DNA from: Streptomyces actuosus
Lineage (GTDB): Bacteria; Actinomycetota; Actinomycetes; Streptomycetales; Streptomycetaceae
Reading direction: 5' to 3'
Length of the DNA: 64,000 bases
Assembly: GCF_016921115.1 (NCBI RefSeq)
Contig: NZ_JAFFZS010000013.1
Location: forward strand, 1 to 64,000
The notes beneath the pieces were generated by a model. The model was not told where the DNA came from, did not search any database, and saw only the letters and a list, made by a program, of their open reading frames with translations. Below, in pieces: positions 10,315 through 19,509 of the stretch (position 1 is the stretch's first letter; each line of letters begins with the position of its first letter). The position numbers and the translations under genes are program-made.

Positions 10315-11679
10315 TCAGCCTCTGATGACGGCCAGGGCCTCGTCGCGCACCTTCGCCATCAGGGCCTCGTCCTTCGCCTCGGCGTTCAGGCGCAGCAGCG
10401 GTTCGGTGTTGGACGGGCGGACGTTGAACCACCAGTCGGCTGCGGTGACGGTGAGCCCGTCGAGCTCGTCCAGCGTGACGTCCGCGCGTCCCTCGTACGC
10501 GGCGCGGACGGCGGCGATCCGGGCGGCCTGGTCGGCGACCGTGGAGTTGATCTCGCCGGATCCCGTGTAGCGGTCGTACTGGGCGACCAGCTCGGACAGC
10601 GGGCCGTCCTGTTCGCCCAGGGCCGCCAGGACGTGCAGGGCCGCCAGCATGCCGGTGTCGGCGTTCCAGAAGTCCTTGAAGTAGTAGTGGGCGGAGTGCT
10701 CCCCGCCGAAGATGGCGCCGGTGGCGGCCATCTCCGCCTTGATGAAGGAGTGGCCCACGCGGGTGCGGACGGGCGTGCCGCCGTTCTCCCGCACGACCTC
10801 GGGGACGGACCAGGACGTGATCAGGTTGTGGATGATCGTGCCCCGGCCGCCGTTGCGGGCGAGTTCGCGGGAGGCGACGAGGGCGGTGACGGCGGACGGG
10901 GAGACCGGTTCGCCGCGCTGGTCGACGACGAAGCAGCGGTCGGCGTCGCCGTCGAAGGCCAGGCCGAGGTCCGCGCCTTCCGCGCGGACCCGGTCCTGGA
11001 GGTCGACGAGGTTGGCCGGGTCGAGCGGGTTGGCCTCGTGGTTGGGGAAGGTGCCGTCGAGTTCGAAGTACATGGGGACGACGGTCAGCGGCAGGCCTGC
11101 GAGGACGGTCGGGACGGTGTGGCCGCCCATGCCGTTGCCCGCGTCGACGACGACCTTCAGCGGGCGGATGGAGGTCAGGTCGACGAGGGTGCGCAGATGG
11201 GCCGCGTAGTCGGCCAGCGTGTCGCGCCGGCCGACCGTGCCCGGGACCGCGACGGGTTCCGGTGCGCCCGACTCGATCCACCGTTCGACCAGTGCGCGGA
11301 TCTCGGCGAGGCCGGTGTCCTGGCCGACGGGGGCGGCGCCCGCGCGGCACATCTTGATGCCGTTGTACCGCGCCGGGTTGTGCGAGGCGGTGAACATGGC
11401 GCCCGGCAGGTCCAGCGCGCCCGAGGCGTAGTAGAGCTGGTCCGTGGAGCACAGACCGATCTCGGTGACGTCGACGCCGCGGGAGGCGGCCCCGCGCGCG
11501 AAGGCGCCGGACAGGCCGGGCGACGAGGGGCGCATGTCGTGGCCGGTCACGATCGCGCTCGCGCCGGTCACCTCGGCGAACGCGGCCCCGAACAGCTCCG
11601 CCGTCGACTCGTCCCACTGGTCCGGGACCACGCCGCGGACGTCGTACGCCTTCACGATCTGCGACAGATCAGCAGCCAC
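10315..11679 (-). CDS. manB: Phosphomannomutase / phosphoglucomutase
   Basis: 454 aa from GTG 11679, six bases after AGGAAGG; the upstream in-frame TTG is too close to that ribosome site. Alpha-D-phosphohexomutase signature features: KAYDVRGVVP at the N-terminus, the catalytic phosphoserine loop MFTASHNPARYNGIK, the metal loop AFDGDADRCFVVD, the sugar loop GGEHSAHYYFKDF and the C-terminal phosphate site RPSNTEPLLRLN. It converts mannose-6-P to mannose-1-P for GDP-mannose synthesis, consistent with manA nearby and the nucleotidyltransferase at 24083. Confidence 0.96.
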   Translation of the reverse strand: MAADLSQIVKAYDVRGVVPDQWDESTAELFGAAFAEVTGASAIVTGHDMRPSSPGLSGAFARGAASRGVDVTEIGLCSTDQLYYASGALDLPGAMFTASHNPARYNGIKMCRAGAAPVGQDTGLAEIRALVERWIESGAPEPVAVPGTVGRRDTLADYAAHLRTLVDLTSIRPLKVVVDAGNGMGGHTVPTVLAGLPLTVVPMYFELDGTFPNHEANPLDPANLVDLQDRVRAEGADLGLAFDGDADRCFVVDQRGEPVSPSAVTALVASRELARNGGRGTIIHNLITSWSVPEVVRENGGTPVRTRVGHSFIKAEMAATGAIFGGEHSAHYYFKDFWNADTGMLAALHVLAALGEQDGPLSELVAQYDRYTGSGEINSTVADQAARIAAVRAAYEGRADVTLDELDGLTVTAADWWFNVRPSNTEPLLRLNAEAKDEALMAKVRDEALAVIRG

Positions 11680-11792
11680 GGCCAACCTTCCTGAAAAGTC
11701 CTGTCGGTGCCCACAAACTACCCGCCCGTACCGGAACGGGGTGCGGCGCGGGTGCTGTTCCGCCCGGACGGCGTCGACGGCGGCCGGGGAGG

Positions 11793-12215
11793 TCAGTTGT
11801 CGGGCGAGCGCAGCACCCGCAGGTGGCCGCGGCGGGCGACCTCCATCGGGTCCGCGGCGCGTGCCCCGCCGGCGGCCTCGGCCGCGCGCTCCTGCGGGCG
11901 GGCGGCCTCGCGCACGGCGTTGGCGAGCGCTTCCAGATCGTCACCGCTGGGCCGGGCCGGGGCGGAGCCGTCGAGGAGACGGACGACCTCCCAGCCGCGG
12001 GGGGCGGTCAGGCGCTCGGAGTGCTCGGCGCACAGGTCGTAGCAGTGGGGTTCGGCGTAGGTGGCGAGCGGGCCGAGGACCGCGGTCGAGTCGGCGTAGA
12101 CGTACGTCAGCGTCGCCACGGCGGGTCGGCCGCAGGCGGTGCGCGAACAGCGACGTACAGGGCTCACGACGTTGGACGGTACCGCACTCTTGAGCGGGCC
12201 GCGACGACTCTCCAC
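11793..12215 (-). CDS. DUF3499 family protein
   Basis: 140 aa from GTG 12215 (VESRRGPLKSAVPSNVV); a shorter start at 12167 is possible. The conserved block CSRTACGRPAVATLTYVYAD followed by YAEPHCYDLCAEHSERLTAPRGWEVVRL is the DUF3499 signature: two CxxxxC/CxxxC-type pairs suggest a small zinc-binding fold. The family is actinobacteria-specific and nearly always lies upstream of manB, as here, but its function is unknown. The C-terminal 60 residues are Ala/Arg/Glu-rich and variable. Confidence 0.9.
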   Translation of the reverse strand: MESRRGPLKSAVPSNVVSPVRRCSRTACGRPAVATLTYVYADSTAVLGPLATYAEPHCYDLCAEHSERLTAPRGWEVVRLLDGSAPARPSGDDLEALANAVREAARPQERAAEAAGGARAADPMEVARRGHLRVLRSPDN

Positions 12216-12511
12216 CAGGTCACCCCACCGTGTCGTGCTGTGAAACGCCGCCGATGACGCTCCAGTCATACCCCGCTGACCTGCACCGACACCAGTCCCC
12301 TGGGGGACGGGTGACTTTCCGGACGGTCATCACTCGGTACAAACACCGTCAATCGGCTTGAGATCCGCGGTCCTGGAGGGATACGGATTCGAGCCCGACC
12401 TTGGCTGAAATGGTCATCGGACGAAAGGCCGTGAACAGGGTCCGGCCGGTGGCCGGGATGGCGCGTGGGGGCGGGGCGCCCGGGGGCGCCGAGGATTACC
12501 CTTCACCAGTG

Positions 12512-12961
12512 ATGGAGAACCCCGTACCGCCCCGCGCCGCCGGCCCCGGGCCCCGCCGTCGTGATCGCCACGGGCGGGGCATGCGCGGGCCGATCGCGCC
12601 ACCGCAGGTACCGCTCGCGATGAGCCGGGCGGAGGCGTTCGCGGACCTGGTGCAGGACTCCGTGGAACGGCTGGAGCGCCGGTGGCCGCAGCTCGCCGAG
12701 ATCGATTTCCTCGTGCTGGAGGTGCCCCGGCTGGACGGGCCGGCAGGCCCGTGGAACGACGAGGCCGTGCCGCTGGGCGGGTCTATCCCCGCGCGCGACG
12801 GGCGGCGGCCTCGTGTGGTGGTGTACCGGCGGCCGGTGGAGATCCGCACCAAGGGACGCGACGAACGGGCGGCGCTGGTGCACGAGGTGGTGGTCGAGCA
12901 GGTCGCCGACCTCCTGGGCCTGACGCCGGAGACCGTGGACCCCCGCTACGGCGAGGACTGA
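12512..12961 (+). CDS. Zincin-like metallopeptidase family protein, degenerate metal site
   Basis: 149 aa from ATG 12512 (MENPVPPRAAG; a GTG one codon upstream is equally possible). It resembles the zincin_1/DUF1025 family conserved beside DUF3499 in actinomycetes: SRAEAFADLVQDSVERLERRW, a beta-rich middle, then the Zn helix AALVHEVVVEQVADLLGL. The family normally has HExxH with a further ligand; here the first His-Glu is kept but the second histidine position is Glu (HEVVVEQ), so a standard zinc peptidase site is not complete. Divergent from DUF3499; 296 bp between them. Confidence 0.8.
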   Translation: MENPVPPRAAGPGPRRRDRHGRGMRGPIAPPQVPLAMSRAEAFADLVQDSVERLERRWPQLAEIDFLVLEVPRLDGPAGPWNDEAVPLGGSIPARDGRRPRVVVYRRPVEIRTKGRDERAALVHEVVVEQVADLLGLTPETVDPRYGED

Positions 12962-13042
12962 ACGGCGCCCGGCACGGAAGCGGGGCCCGGTGCCGGACGT
13001 ACGGCCCGGGACGGGCCGAGGCGCGGGTGCGCCGCGCACCCT

Positions 13043-13103
13043 GGGCGGGTCGCGTGCAGGGGGCGGGTCGCGTGCAGGGGGCGGGTCGCGTGCAGGGGGC
13101 GGG
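13043..13103. repeat. 18-bp tandem repeat, about 3.4 copies
   Basis: The unit GGGCGGGTCGCGTGCAGG is repeated with an exact 18-bp period (cytosines at 13046, 13064, 13082, 13100 mark the register). It lies between two convergent genes. The pure copies suggest recent slippage; no gene overlaps it. Confidence 0.9.
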
Positions 13104-13197
13104 CGCCGCAGGGCGTACGCCCGCGAACTCCCCCCGTCTGCGCGACCCTGCCTCGGTCGCCTCTGCCCATGTGGCTGTGCGGCTCTGCGGCTCGGGT

Positions 13198-14715
13198 CTA
13201 CTTCTGCAGCACCGACAGGTCCTGCTGGGCGTCCGGGACGGCGACCGTGCCGCGGTCGTCCGGCAGGGTCTGGATCGTGAATCCGACGACGCCGCCCTCG
13301 GTCTCCGAGAGCATGCGGGAGGCGTAGACCGGGCCGCCGGAGACGGTCTCCAGGGTCAGGGCGTACGTGCCCTTCAGTCCCGAGGGTGCCGGGAGCCGGA
13401 TGTCCTGCGTGGTGCCGGCCTTGATCGTGTACGTCTGGGTGGCCGCGGTGCCCGCCTCGCTGCCCGCGGAGGCCGTGATCTTCACCTTGGCCTCGGCCGT
13501 GGGTGCGGTGACGGACAGGGTCGTGCCCTTGGCGCGGTTGTCCGCGGCCGTGGCCCGCGCGCCGACGGGGGCGGTCGCCGGGATGTACGCCGTCTCCTGC
13601 TTGTCGCCCTTGCCCCGCACCACGCGCAGCGCGGCGACGACCGGCACGGACCGGCCCGTCGGGGTCAGCACCAGTGAGCCCGCCTCGCCGCGCGTGACGT
13701 CGCCGAGGTCGACGGCCGTGGTCATGCCGGCCTTCAGGTGCAGCGACTCGTGCCCGGCCGGGGTGATCGCGCCGGAGGCCGAGGCCAGCCGCACCTTCAG
13801 GTCCGCGTCGTCGTCGCCCGGGGTGAGGGCGATCAGGCGGACCGAGGTCGCGTCCTTGGGGACGCCGGGCAGGACGAGGCTTCCGGACGGGTCCGTGGAC
13901 GCGGTCAGCCAGTCGCCGCCGAGCTTGTCGTCGAGAGCCTGGACGGCGGCGCCCACCCGTCCGCTGCGGACGTTCACGTGGACGGTGACGTCGTCCTGCT
14001 TCTCGCCCGTGAGCGTGGACAGGAGGATCGGCTCGTCGGCATGCGGCGCGACGGTGATGCTCTCCCCCGCGGTCGTCTTGAGCTCGCCGTCCTTGCCGTA
14101 GAGCTCGACGTCGACGACGGCGGCGGAGTCGTCGGGGTTGGTGAGGTGGACGTAGTCCGTGCGGTCGGCGGCCGTGGAGGCACCGGGGAACCAGAACGCG
14201 GTGTCCGCGGACGTGCAGGTGACGCCCTGCAGGCCGCGGCCCGTGCCGACGGAGACCTCGGTGGTGGCCTGGACGGTCCAGCCGGGGGCGAACTTCCCCT
14301 CCGCCGTGCCGACGAGCGCGGGCGCGTCGGCGCCCGAGGCGTCCCCGGCGGCGGGCTTGCCGGGGTCCTCGGGGGTGAGGACCGGCTTCGCGGTCTTCTT
14401 CTTGCCGGTCTTGGCGTCCTTGGAGCTCTTGCCCGCGGCCGTGCCGTCGGGGGTCTCCTCGGTGGCGGCCAGGAGCTGGGCCGTGCCGGAGCCCTCCGCG
14501 CCCCGGGTGACGGGCGTGAAGGACGTGTACGACGTCTCGGCGACGTCGGAGCTGCTGGGCGCCGGGCAGAGCAGGGTGGTGCGCTGCACGGGCCGCCGGG
14601 TGGCCGTCCCCTCGGTGTCCGCGCCCGCGGCGTCCGGGGTGACGAGCGCGGCGACCGACGTCACGGCGACCAGACCGGCCGTCGCGGCGATCAGGGAGAG
14701 GGTGGTGCGGTTCAC
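13198..14715 (-). CDS. Secreted DUF5719 family protein
   Basis: 505 aa with an N-terminal signal sequence or anchor (MNRTTLSLIAATAGLVAV, ending near residue 33). The rest is beta-rich and Thr/Val/Gly/Asp-rich, e.g. LVGTAEGKFAPGWTVQATTE and the dense beta repeats after it, consistent with an exported beta-sandwich protein. DUF5719 proteins are always found directly downstream of the giant GT2 gene in Streptomyces. Its GTG start overlaps the stop of that gene (GTGA, 14712-14715), indicating translational coupling and suggesting a partner role in the same surface-polymer pathway. The biochemical function is unknown. Confidence 0.85.
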   Translation of the reverse strand: MNRTTLSLIAATAGLVAVTSVAALVTPDAAGADTEGTATRRPVQRTTLLCPAPSSSDVAETSYTSFTPVTRGAEGSGTAQLLAATEETPDGTAAGKSSKDAKTGKKKTAKPVLTPEDPGKPAAGDASGADAPALVGTAEGKFAPGWTVQATTEVSVGTGRGLQGVTCTSADTAFWFPGASTAADRTDYVHLTNPDDSAAVVDVELYGKDGELKTTAGESITVAPHADEPILLSTLTGEKQDDVTVHVNVRSGRVGAAVQALDDKLGGDWLTASTDPSGSLVLPGVPKDATSVRLIALTPGDDDADLKVRLASASGAITPAGHESLHLKAGMTTAVDLGDVTRGEAGSLVLTPTGRSVPVVAALRVVRGKGDKQETAYIPATAPVGARATAADNRAKGTTLSVTAPTAEAKVKITASAGSEAGTAATQTYTIKAGTTQDIRLPAPSGLKGTYALTLETVSGGPVYASRMLSETEGGVVGFTIQTLPDDRGTVAVPDAQQDLSVLQK

Positions 14716-17700
14716 TGCTGACTCCCGTCGGGGCGCTCGCTGCCGGTGCCGTGGGGGTGCGGCTGCGCCGGGTCGTACGCGGTCGGGTCATAGCCCTGGT
14801 CGTACGGCTGCGCGTACGGCGTCCCGTCGTATCCGGCCGTCTGCGCGGTGCCGCCGTACGCGTACGGGTCGTACTGGCCCGCCTGGTAGGGGTCGGCCTG
14901 GTACCCGTCCGACGGGTGGGCGTCGGCCCGGTAGGGATCGGCGGGGTCGTACACGCCGCCCTCGGGGTACTGCTGGGCGGCGCCCTGGTACTGCTCGCCG
15001 CCGTAGCCGCCGTACTCGGGGGATCCCGCGTAGCCGGCGGTGTCCCACTCTCCGTGGGAAGGCTGCTGCGGCACCGCGGCCGGGGGCTCCTGCGGCGGGA
15101 CCGGTGGGGCGGGGTCCGCGTCACCGGCGGCCTCGGCCTCCGCCTCGGCCTGGGCGCGCAGGCGGCGGGCCCGCCGGCCCTCGCCGGCGACGGCCTGGGC
15201 GGGGACGACGGGCTCCTCGGGGAGGTCGTCGTCGATGTCGCGGCGGCGGCCCGGCAGGGCGAGGACGACGAGGACGACGGCGAGGGCGCCCTGCGCCCAC
15301 AACCAGGCGGTGTGCCCGAAGGTGTCGTCGTGGACGACGTCCAGCCTGCCGCCGGAGGTGGGGAGCTCGAAGCCCTGCGCCCAGCCGTCCACCGTGGTGG
15401 AGGTCAGGGGCTTGCCGTCGAGGGTGGCGGTCCAGCCGTCGTCGGCGGTGTCGGCCAGGCGCAGGACCCGGCCTGCTGCGCCCGACGGGATGTCGGTGTG
15501 GATCCCCACGGGGCCCGCGGCGACCGTCTGGGGCTGCACGGGGCTCTGCGCGCCGTCCGCCCCGTCGGCGCCTGCCGCCGCGGCCACGATCGCGGCGCGG
15601 GCGACCTGCCGGTCGACGCGCCACAGGGCGCTGCCGTCCTGCTGGCTGAGCCGCTTCAGGCCGGGCGTGGCGTCCAGGACGCGGGTGATCTCGCGGGGCG
15701 CGCCCTTGTGGACGAGGACGTAGCGGACGGCGAAGCCGCCGAGCTCGTCGGCCTGGTCGGCACCGGATCCGGCGACGAGGTTGGCGACGATCGTGTCGAG
15801 CTGCTCGCTGCCGCCGTCGGCCGCGGCGAGTTCGGCGTCGCCGAGGCGGGCGCCGGAACCGCGGACCAGCATGTACCGGACGTGGGCCGCGGAGTCGCTG
15901 TCGAGGACGAGGGTGCGGGCCTGGTCGCTGTTGTTGCCGTCCTCGGCGACGAACGCGGGGACCTGGACCGGGTCGCGCCGCTCCAGCGGGCCGTCGGCAC
16001 CGCCGATCATCCAGCCCGCGGCGACGAGCAGCGGGCCCGCGGCGGAGGCGAAGGCGATGAGGGCGGCGACCGGCTGGCGCCAGCCGAAGCTCTGCTCGGC
16101 GACCCGCGCGCGTGCCCCGTCGGCGCCGATGACGGCCGCGGACAGCAGGGCGATGCCGTAGACGAGGGTGGCGGGGCCGGCCCAGGCGGAGCGGTTGGAC
16201 AGCGCGGCGAGGACGAGGCCCACCAGGGCGGCCGCCCAGGCGGTGCGGACGGCCTGCCGGCGTTCGGCGCGCAGGAGCGCGGCGAGCGCGGCCAGCACGA
16301 TGCCGAGCAGCATCATCCCGTGGACCGTGCCGGGCCCGCCGGGGCTGGCTCCGAGCAGGTCGAGGGCGGAGGCGGGCGAGGCGGTGCCCGGCAGGCCGGC
16401 CTCGGTGAGGAAGCCGAACGGCAGCAGGGTCAGCGACCAGGGTGCGAGGACCAGCAGGGGCGTGCCGAGCTGGGCGACGAAACGCAGCCCGTAGGCGGCG
16501 ATGTCGGTGCGGCGGACGCCGAGGACGCCGAGACCCAGCAGCAGCGCGACGGGCCACACGACCGGCGTGAAGGCGGTGGTGACGGTCAGCAGCAGCGCAT
16601 ACGCCCAGGTGGCGCGCCAACTGCCGCGGGTGCCGGTGGGGTTGGCCAGGCCGCTCGCGGCGATGCCGGCGCGGGCGACGAGCGGCAGCAGGACGGCGAG
16701 GACGGCGGTGCCGATCCGGCCGTCGGCGAGGGCGCCGGTGGCGGCCGGCAGGAAGGCGTACGCGACGGCCGCCCACGCGCGCAGCAGCCGCGACTCGACG
16801 AGCGGGCGGGAGGCGAAGTACGCGGTGAAGCCGGCCAGCGGCACCGAGCAGACCAGTAGGACGGTCACGGCGAGGCCGGTCGAACCGAACAGGGCGGAGG
16901 CCAGCAGGGCGACGATCGCCAGGTAGGGCGGGGCGGGTGCGGTGCCGCCGGCGCCGACGGGATGCCAGGTGTCGAGGTAGCGCGACCACAGCGCGGAGGC
17001 GTCGGCGGGGGCCGGAAGCAGGGCGCCGCCGGCCAGGGCGCCGTCGCCGAAGAGGTTGCGGCAGGCGACGAGGGAGACGAACAGCAGCACCAGGAAGAGC
17101 ACCGGGCCGGGCTTGCGGGCGATGCGCTTGAGGCGGGCGAACTGCTCGATCTCCAGGAAGTCGGCGTCGTCGCCGCCGGGCCCGGACTCCAGGCCGCCGC
17201 CGTGGCGTCCGCCGGCGGAGACCTCCGGGTCGGAGCCGCCGAAGAAGTTGCCCGCGGCCTGTTCGACAGTGGCGCGGACGGTGGCGCCCGGGGGCGGGAA
17301 GAGCGGCCGCAGCTCGGCCTTGTCGACGGCCGGGCGGCCGCGCCTGCGGCGTCCGGCGATGATCCGGCCGGGTCGCAGGAGGGTGCCCAGCAGGCCGCGG
17401 ATCTCGTCGACGGCCTGGCCGGGGACCTTGCCGACGAGGTAGGCGACGGTCCGCAGCAGCGTGCCGAGGACCAGTCGGAGCAGCACCCAGGGCAGTACGG
17501 CGGTGCGGGTGTTGACGAGGAGGGTGTAGACGGCGCCGGCTTTGTCGACCTTGTGCGGGGACGCGGTGGTGCGGCCCGCGCAGTCGACGGCACGGCGCTC
17601 GCGGGAGGCCGCCTCGGCGTGCCGTACGACGGCGTCGGGGGCGATCAGGACGCGGTGGCCGGCGGTGTGGGCGCGCCAGCACAGGTCGACGTCGTCGCGC

Positions 17701-18449
17701 ATGAGGGGCAGCCGGCGGTCGAAGCCGCCGAGTTCCTCGAAGACGTCGCGGCGGATCAGCATGCCGGCGGTGGACACCGACAGCACGGGCCCGACGTGGT
17801 CGTGCTGGCCCTGGTCCTGCTCGCGTCGGTCCAGGCCGGTCCAGCGGCGGCCGGAGTGGGCGATGGTGACGCCGACCTCCAGCAGCTGGCGCCGGTCGTA
17901 CCAGCCGCGCAGCTTGGGGCCGACGACGGCCACGTCGTCGCGGCCGAGCTCCAGCTCCCGGTCGACGACCCGCAGCAGCTCGGCGAGCGCGTCGGGCTCG
18001 GGGGCGCAGTCGTCGTGCAGCAGCCACAGCCACTGGATCGGCTCGCCGTGCGGCAGCTCCGGCATGTCGTAGGCGTCGTCGCGCCACGTGCGCGTGGCCG
18101 GGTCCCAGCCGCTGGGCCGCTTCAGGTACGGCAGTTCCTCGGGGGTGAGGACCGGGGCGGAGCGGTTCGCCTCGTCGACGGCCTGGCCGAAGCCGGTGCG
18201 GCGGGCCAGGTGCAGGACGCGGTCGGGGCCGAGGGCGTCGGTGACCAGCTGCGCGGAGTCGTCGGCGCTTCCGGTGTCGGCGGCCAGGGCGAACTGGACG
18301 GCCCGCACCTGGCCGGCCAGCCCGGCGAGCGCGTCGGGCAGCCAGCGGGCGCCGTCGTGGGAGACGAGGACCGCGGTCACCACATGGCGCGGGAACTCGG
18401 GTGTGGCAGCGGCGTCTTGGCGCGCTGCCGTGTGGCTGTGCACGGACAT
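14712..18449 (-). CDS. Large membrane-bound family 2 glycosyltransferase
   Basis: 1245 aa. The N-terminal GT2 domain (about 20-310) starts VVTAVLVSHDGARWLPDALAGL, has the nucleotide-sugar metal motif in WLWLLHDDCAPEPDA, and the acceptor motif MRDDVDLCWRAHTAGHRV. A long membrane region follows (about 330-1000, a dozen or more hydrophobic segments), then an extracytoplasmic beta domain and one more TM. The last 110 or so residues are Tyr/Gly/Gln/Pro-rich and lack charge clustering. It resembles actinobacterial polymer transferases that use polyprenyl-linked donors; the sugar is unknown, though the mannose genes next door make mannose a candidate (inference). ATG 18449 chosen; an in-frame upstream ATG adds 13 residues. 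Confidence 0.9.
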   Translation of the reverse strand: MSVHSHTAARQDAAATPEFPRHVVTAVLVSHDGARWLPDALAGLAGQVRAVQFALAADTGSADDSAQLVTDALGPDRVLHLARRTGFGQAVDEANRSAPVLTPEELPYLKRPSGWDPATRTWRDDAYDMPELPHGEPIQWLWLLHDDCAPEPDALAELLRVVDRELELGRDDVAVVGPKLRGWYDRRQLLEVGVTIAHSGRRWTGLDRREQDQGQHDHVGPVLSVSTAGMLIRRDVFEELGGFDRRLPLMRDDVDLCWRAHTAGHRVLIAPDAVVRHAEAASRERRAVDCAGRTTASPHKVDKAGAVYTLLVNTRTAVLPWVLLRLVLGTLLRTVAYLVGKVPGQAVDEIRGLLGTLLRPGRIIAGRRRRGRPAVDKAELRPLFPPPGATVRATVEQAAGNFFGGSDPEVSAGGRHGGGLESGPGGDDADFLEIEQFARLKRIARKPGPVLFLVLLFVSLVACRNLFGDGALAGGALLPAPADASALWSRYLDTWHPVGAGGTAPAPPYLAIVALLASALFGSTGLAVTVLLVCSVPLAGFTAYFASRPLVESRLLRAWAAVAYAFLPAATGALADGRIGTAVLAVLLPLVARAGIAASGLANPTGTRGSWRATWAYALLLTVTTAFTPVVWPVALLLGLGVLGVRRTDIAAYGLRFVAQLGTPLLVLAPWSLTLLPFGFLTEAGLPGTASPASALDLLGASPGGPGTVHGMMLLGIVLAALAALLRAERRQAVRTAWAAALVGLVLAALSNRSAWAGPATLVYGIALLSAAVIGADGARARVAEQSFGWRQPVAALIAFASAAGPLLVAAGWMIGGADGPLERRDPVQVPAFVAEDGNNSDQARTLVLDSDSAAHVRYMLVRGSGARLGDAELAAADGGSEQLDTIVANLVAGSGADQADELGGFAVRYVLVHKGAPREITRVLDATPGLKRLSQQDGSALWRVDRQVARAAIVAAAAGADGADGAQSPVQPQTVAAGPVGIHTDIPSGAAGRVLRLADTADDGWTATLDGKPLTSTTVDGWAQGFELPTSGGRLDVVHDDTFGHTAWLWAQGALAVVLVVLALPGRRRDIDDDLPEEPVVPAQAVAGEGRRARRLRAQAEAEAEAAGDADPAPPVPPQEPPAAVPQQPSHGEWDTAGYAGSPEYGGYGGEQYQGAAQQYPEGGVYDPADPYRADAHPSDGYQADPYQAGQYDPYAYGGTAQTAGYDGTPYAQPYDQGYDPTAYDPAQPHPHGTGSERPDGSQQ

Positions 18450-18639
18450 CGAGGTACGGGCCCCGGTTCGGTGGACTGCGGTGGACACCCGTGCCCCATG
18501 GGGCGGCGGGCGTCTCGGACGAGCGCCACACTATCGGCTGACCATGACGACGGCCCGCCGCCTGTGGACAACCCACCTGCGCCGGGCCGTTGGATCAGTG
18601 CCTCCGTGTCGTTCGCGCGTCGCGCTTCGTGCCCTGCGC

Positions 18640-18903
18640 TCAGACGGCGGCCTTCTTCAGCCGGCGCCGCTCCCGCTCGGACAGACCTCCCCAGATACCG
18701 AAGCGCTCGTCGTTGGCGAGGGCGTACTCGAGGCATTCGGAGCGGACCTCGCAAGCCAGGCAGACCTTCTTGGCCTCCCGGGTCGAGCCGCCCTTCTCGG
18801 GGAAGAAGGACTCGGGGTCGGTCTGGGCGCACAGCGCGCGCTCCTGCCAGCCGAGTTCCTCGTCCGCGTCGTCGACCAGCAGTTGCTGCACCAGCTCGGT
18901 CAT
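18640..18903 (-). CDS. whiB: WhiB transcriptional regulator (iron-sulfur)
   Basis: 87 aa. The four iron-sulfur cysteines are visible in ALCAQTDPESFFPEKGG and KKVCLACEVRSECLEYAL, followed by the turn motif FGIWGGLSERERRRLKK and a basic C-terminus used for DNA contact. Length and sequence match classical WhiB, the developmental regulator required for sporulation septation in Streptomyces, where it acts with WhiA and SigA; synteny between the giant GT2 gene and cofD supports orthology. A good promoter lies upstream at 18978-19007. Confidence 0.96.
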   Translation of the reverse strand: MTELVQQLLVDDADEELGWQERALCAQTDPESFFPEKGGSTREAKKVCLACEVRSECLEYALANDERFGIWGGLSERERRRLKKAAV

Positions 18904-18977
18904 GTGCGCCCCTCGTCTGTCTTTCCGCGTCCCCGTGATGTAGCCGTTACCGATTCCGGCTGAACGACACGAGTGAA

Positions 18978-19007
18978 ATTACAAGTGTGCTGCTCCGGGC
19001 GAGTCAA
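18978..19007 (-). promoter_or_regulatory. Candidate whiB promoter
   Basis: On the minus strand TTGACT (19002-19007), 18-nt spacer, TGTAAT (18978-18983), about 75 nt upstream of the whiB ATG. This is a good vegetative-type promoter by Streptomyces standards; the transcription start is not verified. Confidence 0.55.
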
Positions 19008-19355
19008 GCTGAGATCTGCTATTGGGCCCCTTATTCACTCTGCGGAACCAAGGCCGAGCGGAAAGTGTTCAAATCGCCATAAACCTTGACGCAGCGACGA
19101 GGCCCGAAAGGGCTTCCGGACCGCAGAGAGTCCGCGCGGAGCCCACGCGAACCCTGTACGGAGAAGGACGCCCGAGCGTTCGATCCCGTTCCGACACGCG
19201 CGGCGATGCGAACCTGATCACAGTCGGATCACGAGATCGCAACGGGGCTTGCCCGCCCGGTTGTGCGCCATGTGTCCCGGCGACCGGGTGAACAAACCTT
19301 TCGTCTCGCAGATGAACCGGAAGGGGTGAAAGACGTCCCACATGCCGGGGCCGAG

Positions 19356-19384
19356 TTGACAGTGAAGGTGTGAGCCGCTGTCCT
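19356..19384 (+). promoter_or_regulatory. Candidate promoter of the polycysteine leader ORF / cysteine dioxygenase
   Basis: A perfect TTGACA (19356-19361) followed at 17 nt by a weak -10, TGTCCT (19379-19384). With normal spacing the transcript would begin at or within a base or two of the ATG at 19392, i.e. a leaderless mRNA. The -10 is poor, so this is tentative. Confidence 0.4.
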
Positions 19385-19391
19385 TGTGGGC

Positions 19392-19484
19392 ATGCTCGCG
19401 AACTTGGCGCTCACCTCGACCCGCACCGCCGGGTCCCACGGTGCTGCCCGCGCTCGCTGTAGCTGTTGCTGTTCCAGCTGTTGA
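19392..19484 (+). CDS. Putative cysteine-responsive leader peptide (polycysteine uORF)
   Basis: A 30-codon ORF, MLANLALTSTRT then ending A-R-C-S-C-C-C-S-S-C-stop: five cysteines (TGT TGT TGC TGT TGT) in the final eight codons. It starts 247 nt upstream of, and on the same strand as, the cysteine dioxygenase gene. There is no Shine-Dalgarno, but a TTGACA box is spaced to give a leaderless transcript. Short leaderless polycysteine ORFs act as cysteine-responsive attenuators in mycobacteria (known precedent); a role here is inference. Downstream (19510-19531) is a perfect 8-bp hairpin whose left arm is duplicated at 19428-19436 inside the leader, allowing alternative pairing. Confidence 0.55.
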   Translation: MLANLALTSTRTAGSHGAARARCSCCCSSC

Positions 19485-19509
19485 GCCCTCCACCTCCGCT
19501 CCGGCTGCC

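Noticed and set aside
19370..19462. Alternative leader ORF (GTG start) ending with Cys-Cys
   Set aside because: Overlaps the polycysteine ORF in another frame and has only four cysteines without a Cys-rich C-terminus; the ATG ORF at 19392 is the stronger candidate.
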